DNA of 64,000 bases, taken from the NCBI GenBank assembly GCA_947624785.1, contig CANQLV010000004.1, positions 62,001-126,000 of the forward strand, given 5' to 3'. Positions 1 through 8,408 of this stretch are shown here, piece by piece. The position numbers were made by a program, and so were the translations under genes. This DNA is from Akkermansia muciniphila. Lineage in GTDB: Bacteria; Verrucomicrobiota; Verrucomicrobiia; Verrucomicrobiales; Akkermansiaceae. The notes beneath the pieces are model-generated. The model was not told the origin of the DNA, ran no database searches, and saw only the letters and a program-made list of their open reading frames with translations. The stretch's first letter is position 1, and each line of letters begins with the position of its first letter.

Positions 1-135
1 ACCGGCGTCCAGCTGGGCGCAGGCCTCAGCATTCCCTGCTCCGACTACGGAGCCGTCTACATGGACGGCAATGCGGACCTCCGCTCCGGAGACACCTCCA
101 TTGGCGGAGCCCTTGGCTACCGTTACAATTTCTGA
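1..135 (+). CDS. C-terminal end of an outer-membrane beta-barrel (autotransporter-like) protein, partial
   Basis: The first 44 codons of the window are open and end at TGA (133-135). The peptide alternates polar and hydrophobic residues, is rich in Gly, Ala and Tyr, and finishes GYRYNF. A terminal Phe after alternating aromatic residues is the usual C-terminal signature of Gram-negative outer-membrane barrels recognised by the BAM complex. The N-terminal part lies outside the window, so the passenger or channel type cannot be told. A strong hairpin follows 22 bases later. The barrel call is inference from the short tail. Confidence 0.6.
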   Translation, partial: TGVQLGAGLSIPCSDYGAVYMDGNADLRSGDTSIGGALGYRYNF

Positions 136-157
136 TCCGGCCCAGGCCTGATTTGAC

Positions 158-193
158 AAGCGCCATGCCTGCATGTCCGGGCATGGCGCTTTC
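158..193 (+). terminator. Rho-independent terminator after the barrel-protein gene
   Basis: Perfect 12-bp inverted repeat AAGCGCCATGCC (158-169) and GGCATGGCGCTT (180-191), followed by TTCATT. It sits just after the stop at 135 and ends the rightward transcript entering the window. Confidence 0.7.
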
Positions 194-426
194 ATTATCC
201 CCGTTCTCCACCTCTCAGGACATACCGCCTCCCAGGCAGTTTTTCCGGGCACAGGCGTTTCTCGCACGCCTTCGCGCCATGCGGTCATCGTCTTACCGTT
301 CCACCCGCAGGAATTCATCTCTTTCTCTCCTGGTTATTTTGATAAACATTGATAATGATTGTTATTTTATTTGAATTTCATGGCAACATAATTTATATTT
401 ATTAAAAATAACCTCTTCCCAAATTC

Positions 427-1104
427 ATGGATGAAAATTCAACATTCGAGGAACAATGGACCCTTCTCAGGAAGGAAACGGGGATGGAAGACGCTCCCCT
501 CCGGCAAAGGCTGGAACACTTCATTTTCCGGCAATATGGCCGGATGGTCCTGGTGCATTACGTAAAAGCCCTGTCGGCCCTGGAACTCAGCCATCATTTC
601 TACCTGAGGTTCCGCAGGCGGAGCCGCTCCGTGGCGGAACCCATTCTTTACTGGACCGTCCTCGCGGAAACAACCATCAACATGACGCTTGAAGGGGTAA
701 AGGATGTCCAGCCGTCCATCACTCCCCCTGCACGTGCCGGAGTGACCTCCCAGCTGGACATGCTGAAAGACTGCTACCTCCTTTATTTGAGGGACCGGCA
801 GCATCCCTGCTGGCCTCCGTCCTCCCGCAGAAGCCTCATCATCCGGAACAAATGGAATGCGCCGGAGCTGGAAGCCTCCTATTTTCCCCGTCTGTGCCTG
901 AAAAACACGGACTGCCACTACGCCAACGTCATGAACATACTGCTGGGGGAAACGCTGCACTTCCTGACTGCCCTCCGGCAAATCAGGGACCATGGAAAAA
1001 CCCTGCTGGAGCTCAAAAAAGAACAGCATCCCAACGCTTCCCCGGACGGCACTCCGTCTTCATCCTCCCGCAGCCCGAAACAGCTTCCGTGCGGCAAGCC
1101 TTGA
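427..1104 (+). CDS. Hypothetical protein, 225 aa
   Basis: I do not recognise this family. The protein is soluble with no signal peptide or membrane segment. It has a basic, aromatic stretch around residues 50-65, scattered Cys and His residues in the second half, and a Ser/Pro-rich C-terminal tail. An AT-rich promoter-like region precedes it: TTGAAT at 371-376 and TATATT at 394-399, spaced 17. There is no Shine-Dalgarno sequence before the ATG at 427. It converges with queA, the stops lying 51 bases apart. It is the longest open frame here and its upstream composition is promoter-like, so I take it as a real gene of unknown role. Confidence 0.6.
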   Translation: MDENSTFEEQWTLLRKETGMEDAPLRQRLEHFIFRQYGRMVLVHYVKALSALELSHHFYLRFRRRSRSVAEPILYWTVLAETTINMTLEGVKDVQPSITPPARAGVTSQLDMLKDCYLLYLRDRQHPCWPPSSRRSLIIRNKWNAPELEASYFPRLCLKNTDCHYANVMNILLGETLHFLTALRQIRDHGKTLLELKKEQHPNASPDGTPSSSSRSPKQLPCGKP

Positions 1105-1155
1105 AGGCTGCCGACGCTCCTTCCGCCAGAGGCAAGGGAAAGGCCGCCGGGAACC

Positions 1156-2151
1156 CTACAGAATCAGCATGCAATCCCCGTAGGAGAAGAACCTGTACCG
1201 TTCCCGGATGGCTTCCAGGTAGGCTTTCATGACCAGCTCCTTGCCGGCAAAGGCGCTGACAAGCATCAGCAGCGTGCTCTGGGGCAGGTGGAAATTCGTG
1301 ATCAGGGCATCCACCACCTTGTACTCGTAGGGGGGGTAAATAAAAATGTTCGTTGCCCCGGCGCACTCCCTTAACGGCAGTCCTTCCGCGGTAGCCACAT
1401 GCTCCAGCACGCGAACGCTGGTGGTGCCCACGGCAATCACCCTCCCGGCCTCATTAATCGCCCGGGCGGTGGCTTCAGGCAGGAAAAAATGCTCCGTATG
1501 CATCTGGTGGTCTTCAATCCTGTCCGCCTTCACGGGGCGGAACGTTCCCACGCCCACGTGCAGCGTCAGAAAATCATGGGGAACGGCAGCCAGCAGCTCC
1601 GGCGTAAAATGCAGGCCGGCCGTAGGAGCCGCAATCGCCCCTTCATGCCTGGCGTAAACAGTCTGGTAGCGCTCCTTGTCGGACGGGTCGCTCTCCCGGT
1701 TCATGTAATGGGGAAGCGCCAGGCGGCCATACTTTTCCTCATCCACCTCCCGGTCAAACCGGATGAGGCGGTAGCCTTCCACGTCAATGCCTTCCACGGT
1801 GCCCACCGCATCCCCGATGGAGACCGTACGCCCCAGCTTCATCTTGCGCCCGGGGCGCACCATGCACTTCCACAGCAGGGGGTTGAGCACTTCTGCACGC
1901 ACCACTTCAATGGAGCCGTCATTGGAAAAATACCTTGCGGGAACCACCCTGGTATCATTCAGGATGAAATGGTCCCCTTCCCGCACATATTCCGGCAGGT
2001 CGCAAAAATGCCTGTGCTCAATCAGGCCGGTATCCCGGTGGATGACCATCATCCGGGAGGCGGCACGGTCCGGGAGGGGGCGGTCCGCTATCAACTCTTC
2101 CGGCAGCGGATAATCAAAATCAATGGTGCGCACGGCCAAGTGCATTGCCAC
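1156..2151 (-). CDS. queA: S-adenosylmethionine:tRNA ribosyltransferase-isomerase
   Basis: QueA transfers and isomerises the ribose of S-adenosylmethionine onto 7-deazaguanine at the tRNA wobble position, giving epoxyqueuosine. The protein is 331 aa, a normal family length. It has the family N-terminus (FDYPLPEELIA near residue 12), the LNDTRVVPARYF block, the APTAGLHFT motif and the TNFHLPQSTLLMLVSAFAG segment near the C-terminus. The frame begins at GTG (2151); an in-frame ATG lies two codons on at 2145 and is an equally good start. No other queuosine gene is adjacent. It is divergent from floA across about 90 bases. Confidence 0.95.
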   Translation of the reverse strand: MAMHLAVRTIDFDYPLPEELIADRPLPDRAASRMMVIHRDTGLIEHRHFCDLPEYVREGDHFILNDTRVVPARYFSNDGSIEVVRAEVLNPLLWKCMVRPGRKMKLGRTVSIGDAVGTVEGIDVEGYRLIRFDREVDEEKYGRLALPHYMNRESDPSDKERYQTVYARHEGAIAAPTAGLHFTPELLAAVPHDFLTLHVGVGTFRPVKADRIEDHQMHTEHFFLPEATARAINEAGRVIAVGTTSVRVLEHVATAEGLPLRECAGATNIFIYPPYEYKVVDALITNFHLPQSTLLMLVSAFAGKELVMKAYLEAIRERYRFFSYGDCMLIL

Positions 2152-2239
2152 GAATCCGCCGAAAGGTCAATACCTTTAAACCATAGGTAACACAATTATA
2201 TCTTTACCCTGCTTCGGTTAATATGGTATGGAAGGATAC

Positions 2240-3289
2240 ATGAACAATTTGCTGTTAGCAAACATCTCCAACGCCACCGCCTGGGGGACCATCCTGGTGA
2301 TCGTCCTCGTCATCTTCTTGGTCATCTTCTTCGCCATTATCGCCAAATTCTTCAAGACATGGCTGCGCGCGCGCCTCGCGAAAGCCCCTGTCTCCATGAG
2401 CAACATGCTGGGAATGTGGCTCCGCAAAGTGCCCTACCCCCTGGTAGTGGACACCCGCATCACGGCGGCCAAGGCCGGACTGGACATCAGCACGGATGAA
2501 CTGGAAGCCCACTTCCTGGCCGGCGGCGACATCGTGGACTGCGTCCTCGCCCTGATTGCGGCGGAAAAAGCCGGCATCCCGCTGAGCTACGACCGTGCCT
2601 GCGCCATTGACCTGGCCGTGAAAGGCACGTCCAAGACCGTGCTGGAAGCCGTGCGGACCTCCATCAATCCCCGCGTCATCGACTGCCCGAACCCCAGCTC
2701 CGGGCAGACGCGCCTGACGGCGGTGGCCCGTGACGGCATTGCCGTGGCGGTGCGCGCCCGCGTGACGGTGCGCACCAACCTGGACCTCTTCGTAGGCGGG
2801 GCCACGGAAGAAACGGTGGTCGCCCGCGTCGGGGAAGGCATCGTCTCCGCCGTAGGTTCCGCGCCCTCCTACAAGGACGTTCTGGAAAAGCCGGAGGTAA
2901 TCTCCCGCACCGTGAGCGACAAGGGCGTGGACGCCGCCACGGCGTTTGAAGTGCTTTCCATTGACATTGCAGACGTGGACGTGGCCGGCAACGTGGGCGC
3001 GCGCCTCCAGGCCGAACAGGCGGAAGCGGACAAGCAGATTGCCCAGGCCAAGGCGGAAGTCCGCCGCGCCGCCGCCGTAGCCACGGAACAGGAAATGGCC
3101 GCCAAAACGCAGGAAATGCGCGCCAAGGTGGTGGAAGCTGAAGCCCAGATTCCCATGGCCATGGCGGAAGCCTTCCGCAACGGCAACCTGGGAGTGCTGG
3201 ATTACGCCCGCTACCAGAACGTAGTGGCCGATACCAAGATGAGGGATTCCATCGCCAAGCCGGATGCCTCCCCCTCTTCCATTAAATAA
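2240..3289 (+). CDS. floA: Flotillin-like membrane protein FloA
   Basis: FloA proteins scaffold functional membrane microdomains. The N-terminus holds one long hydrophobic segment (about residues 9-35) and then a basic stretch. The middle is a PHB/SPFH-like domain and the C-terminal third is Ala/Glu/Lys-rich coiled coil with [20 protein letters not shown] heptads, as in the UPF0365/FloA family. I chose the ATG at 2240 because GGAAGG precedes it; an in-frame ATG at 2228 adds four residues. The usual NfeD partner is not next door; a small membrane-anchored protein follows instead at 3344, and the two may be co-transcribed. Confidence 0.9.
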   Translation: MNNLLLANISNATAWGTILVIVLVIFLVIFFAIIAKFFKTWLRARLAKAPVSMSNMLGMWLRKVPYPLVVDTRITAAKAGLDISTDELEAHFLAGGDIVDCVLALIAAEKAGIPLSYDRACAIDLAVKGTSKTVLEAVRTSINPRVIDCPNPSSGQTRLTAVARDGIAVAVRARVTVRTNLDLFVGGATEETVVARVGEGIVSAVGSAPSYKDVLEKPEVISRTVSDKGVDAATAFEVLSIDIADVDVAGNVGARLQAEQAEADKQIAQAKAEVRRAAAVATEQEMAAKTQEMRAKVVEAEAQIPMAMAEAFRNGNLGVLDYARYQNVVADTKMRDSIAKPDASPSSIK

Positions 3290-3301
3290 ATTCTCAGGCC
3301 T

Positions 3302-3327
3302 CCGGGGAGACCGGATTTTCTCCCCGG
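3302..3327 (+). terminator. Hairpin between floA and the next gene (attenuator or weak terminator)
   Basis: Perfect 9-bp stem CCGGGGAGA (3302-3310) and TCTCCCCGG (3319-3327) with an 8-base loop, 13 bases after the floA stop. No U-run follows, so it may only dampen read-through into the gene at 3344, or protect the floA 3' end. Confidence 0.4.
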
Positions 3328-3343
3328 CGGCCCTTCCTCCTTT

Positions 3344-3994
3344 ATGGATTCACTGGCATACATGCTCGCCTCCGGCGGCGATGACGACAGCCTGAAGCTC
3401 TGGTTCTGGCTGATCGTGGGGGTGATCTTCCTCATCAAGAAAATAATTGAGTTCTTGAAACCAAAAGAAAAAGATGAGGAAACGCCCGTCCTGGACACGG
3501 AAAACCATCACGAAAAACGCGTGAAGGAAGTCATTGCGGAAATGCGCCGGACCAATCCGCAGCAGCAGCAGCCCCAGCCGGCACGGCCACAGGCTCCGGC
3601 GCGCGCTCCGCGCCCCTCCGCCACCCCCGTGGAACTCCCCACTCCCGCCGTGGCCCGCAAGCGCCGTCCTGAACCGGACCCCAAGCCGGAGTGGGCGGCG
3701 GAAACCGCCCAGCAAACCGCGCAAAACGTGCTGGAACGCTACGTGAAGGCTACGGAAGAAGCCCGGCAATCCATACGTTCCCTGTCTGACGCGGAACAGG
3801 CCGCCCTGCACCGTTTACAGGAAAGGGAAATGAAGGAAAACCATCCTGAACCGCTCCCCACGGTCGCCGCGTCCGAATCTCTTTCCCTGAAAAACTCCCT
3901 GCGCCGTTCCCCATCCTTGAAGACGGCTATTCTTTATCAGGAAATCCTGGGCAAGCCCAGAGCGCTCCGGGGCGTTTCCTTCAGCGGGGAATAA
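3344..3994 (+). CDS. Membrane-anchored hypothetical protein downstream of floA
   Basis: The 216-aa protein has a short N-terminal hydrophobic helix (about residues 21-38, LWFWLIVGVIFLIKKIIEFL), a charged stretch, a Gln/Pro/Ala-rich linker (about 66-105) and a helical acidic C-terminal half. The layout of anchor, disordered linker and cytoplasmic helices resembles small scaffold or adaptor proteins, but I recognise no family. It lies 54 bases after floA on the same strand, with a hairpin between, so a shared role at the membrane is possible but unproven. Confidence 0.7.
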   Translation: MDSLAYMLASGGDDDSLKLWFWLIVGVIFLIKKIIEFLKPKEKDEETPVLDTENHHEKRVKEVIAEMRRTNPQQQQPQPARPQAPARAPRPSATPVELPTPAVARKRRPEPDPKPEWAAETAQQTAQNVLERYVKATEEARQSIRSLSDAEQAALHRLQEREMKENHPEPLPTVAASESLSLKNSLRRSPSLKTAILYQEILGKPRALRGVSFSGE

Positions 3995-4131
3995 TAGAGG
4001 AGGGAGGTTCTTCCCTCCGCCCATTCAAAAACCGGTTTCCCTGGACTTGAAGGAAAATTTTCGGAATATTTTTTATCGGAAAGGTTGCATGAAAGCCGGG
4101 AAACCGGACAAGTCCGGCTGGATGGAAAACT

Positions 4132-4211
4132 CATCTTGAAGCCCGCAGGGCGGGTAAATCTGTAAGATGGACGAATCAACCTTCCATTCCCAGGCGGAGG
4201 CGCTCGTCCAT
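4132..4211 (+). promoter_or_regulatory. Possible mutually exclusive hairpins in the thiG leader
   Basis: CATCTT (4132-4137) pairs with AAGATG (4164-4169), enclosing a small CCCGC/GCGGG stem (4142-4154). An alternative 8-bp stem, ATGGACGA (4167-4174) with TCGTCCAT (4204-4211), overlaps the first at 4167-4169, so both cannot form together. I do not see the conserved TPP-riboswitch core. The pairing is seen in the sequence; a regulatory role is inference. The rest of the 290-base gap between 3994 and thiG shows nothing else. Confidence 0.25.
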
Positions 4212-4284
4212 GCCGCGGCAACCGCTGCCTTTTTCTTCATTCCCCCTTGCCTGGAAAGGAAAGGGGAGGTACCCTTCACCCGCA

Positions 4285-5067
4285 ATGACAGATTCACCTT
4301 TGCAGATAGCCGGACGCCAATTCACCTCCCGCCTGATGGTGGGAACGGGCAAGTTTTCTTCCAATGAGAGCATGAAAGAGGCTCTGGAAGCTTCCGGCTC
4401 CCAAATCGTGACGGTGGCTCTGCGCCGGGCGGACCTGACGGGCTCCCATGACCCCGCCGCCAATATTCTGGATTTCATCGACCCTGAAAAATACCTTATT
4501 CTCCCGAACACCAGCGGAGCGACTACGGCGGAAGAAGCCGTGCGGCTGGCGCGGCTGGCAGTGGCAGCCGGCCTCCCCAACTGGATCAAGCTGGAAATCC
4601 ACCCGGACGCCCAGTACCTGATGCCGGACCCCATTGAAACGCTGAAGGCGGCGAAAATCCTGGTCAGGGAAGGCTTTACGGTGCTTCCCTACATCAACGC
4701 GGACCCCGTGCTGGCCAAACGCCTCCAGGAAGCGGGAGCGGCTGCCGTCATGCCGCTGGGCGCTCCCATCGGCACCAATAAGGGCGTGCTGACCAGGGAA
4801 CTGATCAACATCATCATTGAACAGGCCGTCGTGCCCGTAGTGGTGGACGCCGGGCTGGGAGCCCCCAGCCACGCGGCGGAAGCCCTGGAAATGGGGGCGG
4901 ACGCCGTGCTCGTCAATACGGCCATCGCCGCCGCCGGAGACCCCGCCTGCATGGCGGAAGCCTTCGCGCTGGCCTGCCGCGCCGGGCGCATGGCCCATCT
5001 GGCTGGCCTTCCCGCCGTTTCCGCCAGGGCCGCCGCCACCAGCCCGCTCACCTCCTTCCTGCATTAA
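4285..5067 (+). CDS. thiG: Thiazole synthase
   Basis: ThiG condenses 1-deoxyxylulose 5-phosphate, dehydroglycine and ThiS-thiocarboxylate sulfur into the thiazole phosphate of thiamine. From the ATG at 4285 the protein is 260 aa, the usual length. It starts with the family pattern [19 protein letters not shown] and keeps [12 protein letters not shown], the [10 protein letters not shown] block, [14 protein letters not shown] and the phosphate-binding [20 protein letters not shown] near residues 190-210. An upstream in-frame ATG at 4210 would add 25 atypical residues; AGGGGAGG before 4285 supports the shorter form. thiS, thiF and thiH are not adjacent. Confidence 0.95.
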   Translation: MTDSPLQIAGRQFTSRLMVGTGKFSSNESMKEALEASGSQIVTVALRRADLTGSHDPAANILDFIDPEKYLILPNTSGATTAEEAVRLARLAVAAGLPNWIKLEIHPDAQYLMPDPIETLKAAKILVREGFTVLPYINADPVLAKRLQEAGAAAVMPLGAPIGTNKGVLTRELINIIIEQAVVPVVVDAGLGAPSHAAEALEMGADAVLVNTAIAAAGDPACMAEAFALACRAGRMAHLAGLPAVSARAAATSPLTSFLH

Positions 5068-5109
5068 AAAGACAACAGGAGGGAAAGCGTTTCTTCCCTG
5101 CCCCATAGC

Positions 5110-6414
5110 CTAGGAAGTTTTGGAAGCCCCCTTCGCCAGTTTTTTGCGAATGAAGAATTCCAGAATGAAACAGGCGGCTACAAACAGGAGGATCAGCGGA
5201 ATCAGATAAGGCTGGCTGAAGAACATCTGGTAGAAGAAAGCCCCCAGAATGAACAGCATCAGCAGGAACCCCAGGATGATCAGCAGCATGTTCCCCTGCG
5301 TCTCTTTCCGGAGCCGCCAATGGGCAACGAACACCGCCAGGTAGCTGATCAGGAAACAGGCCCCCGCCAGATTGGCGATGGCTACCAGGTTAAAGGCGTT
5401 CGTCATCACCAGAATGCCCAGCAGAAGATAGAAAAATCCTTCCGTGCCGTTGCCCCAGAAGGGCTGCTTGAAGATGGCCCCCAGCTGGCCGTTGCGGGCC
5501 AGGGCCCGGGAAATGTCCAGCATGCTGAACATGGTGGCGTTAATGGCTGACGCCGTGGCAATGAGCGCCGCCACGGATACGGCCATGAAGCCCCACACGC
5601 CCAGCACGGGATAGGCGGCCTGCGCCACGGCGGTTTCCGTGTGGCTTTCCAGGGAAGTGGCGGGAACATTGGCCAGCACTACGTAGGAAAGCACCAGGTA
5701 CAGAACCAGCACGATGCCGATAGCCAGGAAAATGGCTTTAGGCAATGTTTTGGAAGGATTTTTCAGATTGCCCGCCGTATTGGCCATCATGCCGTAGCCG
5801 GCAAACGCGAAAAACGTCAGCCCCACGCTCCCCAGCAGTCCGTCCAGTCCTTTCACCGGAATGGGGTCCGCGCCCACCGGCACGGAAGAACCGAAGCTGG
5901 CAAGCATCAGAACCGTCAGAATAAGCAGCTTGAACGCCACCATCACCACCTCCGATTTCCCTACCGCCCTAGCTCCTCCCATATTTAAAGCGCCCAGCAG
6001 CAGAATGGCCACGCTGGCGAAAAGGGCGGTGGAATAGATGTTGGTCAATTCGTCCGGCAAAAACAGGCGGGACGCGTATGCCCCGAAGGACTTGGCGACC
6101 AGGGCCACGGTAATGACCAGTGTTCCCATGTAAATCAGCGTCAGCGCGCCGGACAGGGTCTTGTGGGAAAAAGCCTCGTTGAAATAATCCATGATTCCTC
6201 CGGAACCTGGATAACGGGAACCCAGCTTGGCGTAAGTGTAACCGGAAAGCAGGGCCGCGACACCTCCCAGCAGGAAGGACCAGTACACGTTTTTGCCCGC
6301 CATCAGGGTCGCCTGACCCATGAGGGCGAAAATTCCCGCTCCCACCATGGAACCTATTCCCAATGCAATCACGCTCCACAGGGATAAATATTCTTTTGGA
6401 GCCTTCCCGTGCAT
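5110..6414 (-). CDS. APC-superfamily amino-acid permease
   Basis: The protein is polytopic with about 12-13 hydrophobic segments. It opens with the APC signature in helix 1 (SVIALGIGSMVGAGIFALMG), the unwound substrate-binding segment of this fold. A second characteristic stretch, FFAFAGYGMMANTAGNLKNP, lies mid-protein. It probably exchanges or symports an amino acid or amine; the substrate cannot be read from sequence. I place the start at the ATG at 6414 (MHGKAPKEYL); ATG 6459 and a longer frame to 6507 are alternatives, none with a clear ribosome site. The gene diverges from the HAD gene at 6568. Confidence 0.85.
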   Translation of the reverse strand: MHGKAPKEYLSLWSVIALGIGSMVGAGIFALMGQATLMAGKNVYWSFLLGGVAALLSGYTYAKLGSRYPGSGGIMDYFNEAFSHKTLSGALTLIYMGTLVITVALVAKSFGAYASRLFLPDELTNIYSTALFASVAILLLGALNMGGARAVGKSEVVMVAFKLLILTVLMLASFGSSVPVGADPIPVKGLDGLLGSVGLTFFAFAGYGMMANTAGNLKNPSKTLPKAIFLAIGIVLVLYLVLSYVVLANVPATSLESHTETAVAQAAYPVLGVWGFMAVSVAALIATASAINATMFSMLDISRALARNGQLGAIFKQPFWGNGTEGFFYLLLGILVMTNAFNLVAIANLAGACFLISYLAVFVAHWRLRKETQGNMLLIILGFLLMLFILGAFFYQMFFSQPYLIPLILLFVAACFILEFFIRKKLAKGASKTS

Positions 6415-6531
6415 AAGGGAATTAGAGAGCTTACAGGGAAGGAACGTTGACCTTTCCATACGAGATGACACGTCCTGCCGGTCCGGAACGCCCCGCAGCG
6501 TCATCATGACTATGCAGGCACGGCTTTCCCC

Positions 6532-6560
6532 TTGAACCGTCCGCAGGCGGCATGTAGGGT
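6532..6560 (+). promoter_or_regulatory. Putative promoter of the HAD phosphatase gene
   Basis: TTGAAC (6532-6537) and TAGGGT (6555-6560) are spaced 17. The -10 box ends 7 bases before the ATG at 6568, so the transcript would begin at or next to the start codon. Confidence 0.4.
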
Positions 6561-6567
6561 ACGGCTG

Positions 6568-7233
6568 ATGATCAAAACCGCCATCTTTGATTTTGATGGA
6601 ACGCTTGCGGATACCATACCCCTGTGCCGGGAAGCCTTCCGCCGCGCCGTCCGGGAGCTGGACGGCAGAACGTTGACGGATGAGGAGATCGAACGCCAGT
6701 TCGGGCCGGACGACCTAGGCGTCATCCAAAGACTGCTTCCCGGAAAGCCGGAACTGCATGAAAAAGGCAGGGAACTGTTCATCCGCCATTACCGTGAGCT
6801 GCATCCGGAACTGGCGCCCTCTCCCTTCCCCGGAACGGCCGAAATGCTGAGCGGCCTGCGCAGCCGCGGTGTCCGGCTGGCCATGGTTACCGGCAAACTC
6901 CTGGAAAGCGCGGAGATTTCCCTTCAATTTTTCCATCTGACCGAGTTCTTCCCCATTCTGGAAACGGGCTCCCCGGAGGGCGGAGTGAAGCCGGACCGCA
7001 TCAGGCGGGCGCTGAACCGCCTGGACTCTTCCGCCGGGGAAGCCATCTACATCGGGGACTCCCCTGCGGACGTGGACGCATGCCGCGCCGTTCCCATCCG
7101 CATTCTTGCCGCAGGATGGGCCGCGGAAGCGGATGTAAAGGGCCTCGAAGAACGGAGGCCTGACTACCTCCTGACCCGCTTTGAAGACCTGGACCGCTTT
7201 TTCCGGGAACATGATGGGAATGAGGGCCTTTAA
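6568..7233 (+). CDS. HAD-superfamily phosphatase (phosphoglycolate phosphatase-like)
   Basis: The 221-aa protein has all four HAD motifs: nucleophile FDFDGTLADT (residues 7-16), a Thr in AMVTGK (about 110), a Lys in the GVKPDR region (about 144) and the acidic motif IGDSPADVDAC (about 164). A helical C1 cap lies between motifs 1 and 2. This is the Gph/PpaX/beta-phosphoglucomutase-like branch and the substrate is probably a small phosphate ester or pyrophosphate. Start ATG 6568 sits directly before the nucleophile motif. It is a paralogue of the HAD gene at 33829, with matching N-terminal and cap patterns. Confidence 0.85.
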   Translation: MIKTAIFDFDGTLADTIPLCREAFRRAVRELDGRTLTDEEIERQFGPDDLGVIQRLLPGKPELHEKGRELFIRHYRELHPELAPSPFPGTAEMLSGLRSRGVRLAMVTGKLLESAEISLQFFHLTEFFPILETGSPEGGVKPDRIRRALNRLDSSAGEAIYIGDSPADVDACRAVPIRILAAGWAAEADVKGLEERRPDYLLTRFEDLDRFFREHDGNEGL

Positions 7234-7292
7234 TATTGCAATCCCGCAGGAAATCGGACACCATTGCTCACCCCGTTAATACCAATCCTTCC

Positions 7293-8405
7293 ATGACTCC
7301 CCAGAAAGAATCCGGAAAAGAGGGCCTGAAAATCCTGCTCATGCTCGCCAGCGTTATCGTCATCACGGCCGGTCTGCAGGCGGGGAAGCCGGTGCTGCTC
7401 CCCATCGTCCTGTCCGGCTTTCTGGCGATCGTCAGCTACCCTCTTACCACTTTTTTCAAGGGCCGTCTCCGTTTTCCTCACTGGCTGGCGGTAACCTTCA
7501 CGGTGATCATGGACTTCGGCATTCTGGTGGGCCTGGCCTATCTGGCCCAGTACCTGGGGCAGGACCTGGCCCGGACAGTCACGGTCAAATACCAGCCCCT
7601 GATGATGGAGAAAATCCACGAACTCCGCGCCTTCCTCATTGAACGGGACTGGAACAACCTGGCGGACCAGATGCTTCAGGAACTTCCGGACCTGCTCAAC
7701 GGGCAGCGCATCGTGGCGTTCTCCACGGGGGTGATGGGGCAGCTCGCCTCCATGCTGACCTTCACCACCCTGATTCTGATCCTGATGACCTTCTTCCTGG
7801 GGGAAGCTCCCCGCTTCCGGATGAACATCAACAAACTGGGCAACAACAGCGACACGGGCATCCGCAAATTCTCCAAAGCCCTGGCAGGAGTCCAGAAATA
7901 CCTGATCATCAAAACCTTTATCAGCGCGGCAACGGGGCTGCTGGCCTTCCTGCTCTGCTACTACATGAAGGTGGACTTCCCGCTGCTGTGGGGCATCGTA
8001 GCCTTCGCTCTCAACTTCATCCCCACCTTCGGCTCCATCATCGCGGCCATCCCCCCCACCCTGCTCGCCATGCTCCTGATCAGCCCCACCGCGGGCATCA
8101 TCGTAGCCGGCGGCTACCTGGTGATCAACACGGTGCTGGGGAGTTGCCTGGAACCCATGCTGCTGGGCCGCCAGTTCGGCATCGTGACCAGCATGGTCCT
8201 GCTCTCCGTCATCTTCTGGGGCTGGGTATGGGGCCCCATCGGCATGCTGCTGGCCGTCCCCATCACCATGCTGATCAAGCTCGGGCTGGAAAGCTCCAAG
8301 GATCTCGCCTGGATCGCCCAACTCATCGACAACCCCCCCACGCCCAGATTCCCGCTCCCTCCTCTCCATTCCGGGAAAACTAACGAAAGCACAACCAAGG
8401 AATAA
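7293..8405 (+). CDS. AI-2E family transporter (PerM/UPF0118-like membrane protein)
   Basis: The protein has about eight membrane segments in the order typical of this family: two N-terminal helices around KILLMLASVIVITAGLQ and LLPIVLSGFLAIVSYPL, a long amphipathic central region, and a C-terminal group with the conserved NFIPTFGSIIAAIPP block and GSCLEPMLLGRQFGI. Members are linked to export of autoinducer-2 or to Na+/H+ exchange; substrate here is unknown. I use ATG 7293 (MTPQKESG); the frame extends to 7236. It lies 59 bases after the HAD gene and 3 bases before lysA, so it probably shares a transcript with lysA. Confidence 0.85.
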   Translation: MTPQKESGKEGLKILLMLASVIVITAGLQAGKPVLLPIVLSGFLAIVSYPLTTFFKGRLRFPHWLAVTFTVIMDFGILVGLAYLAQYLGQDLARTVTVKYQPLMMEKIHELRAFLIERDWNNLADQMLQELPDLLNGQRIVAFSTGVMGQLASMLTFTTLILILMTFFLGEAPRFRMNINKLGNNSDTGIRKFSKALAGVQKYLIIKTFISAATGLLAFLLCYYMKVDFPLLWGIVAFALNFIPTFGSIIAAIPPTLLAMLLISPTAGIIVAGGYLVINTVLGSCLEPMLLGRQFGIVTSMVLLSVIFWGWVWGPIGMLLAVPITMLIKLGLESSKDLAWIAQLIDNPPTPRFPLPPLHSGKTNESTTKE

Positions 8406-8408
8406 TCC

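Noticed and set aside
4013..4284. TPP riboswitch before thiG
   Set aside because: I looked for the conserved CUGAGA and ACC...GAUCUGGAU-type core and did not find it; only ordinary hairpins are present.
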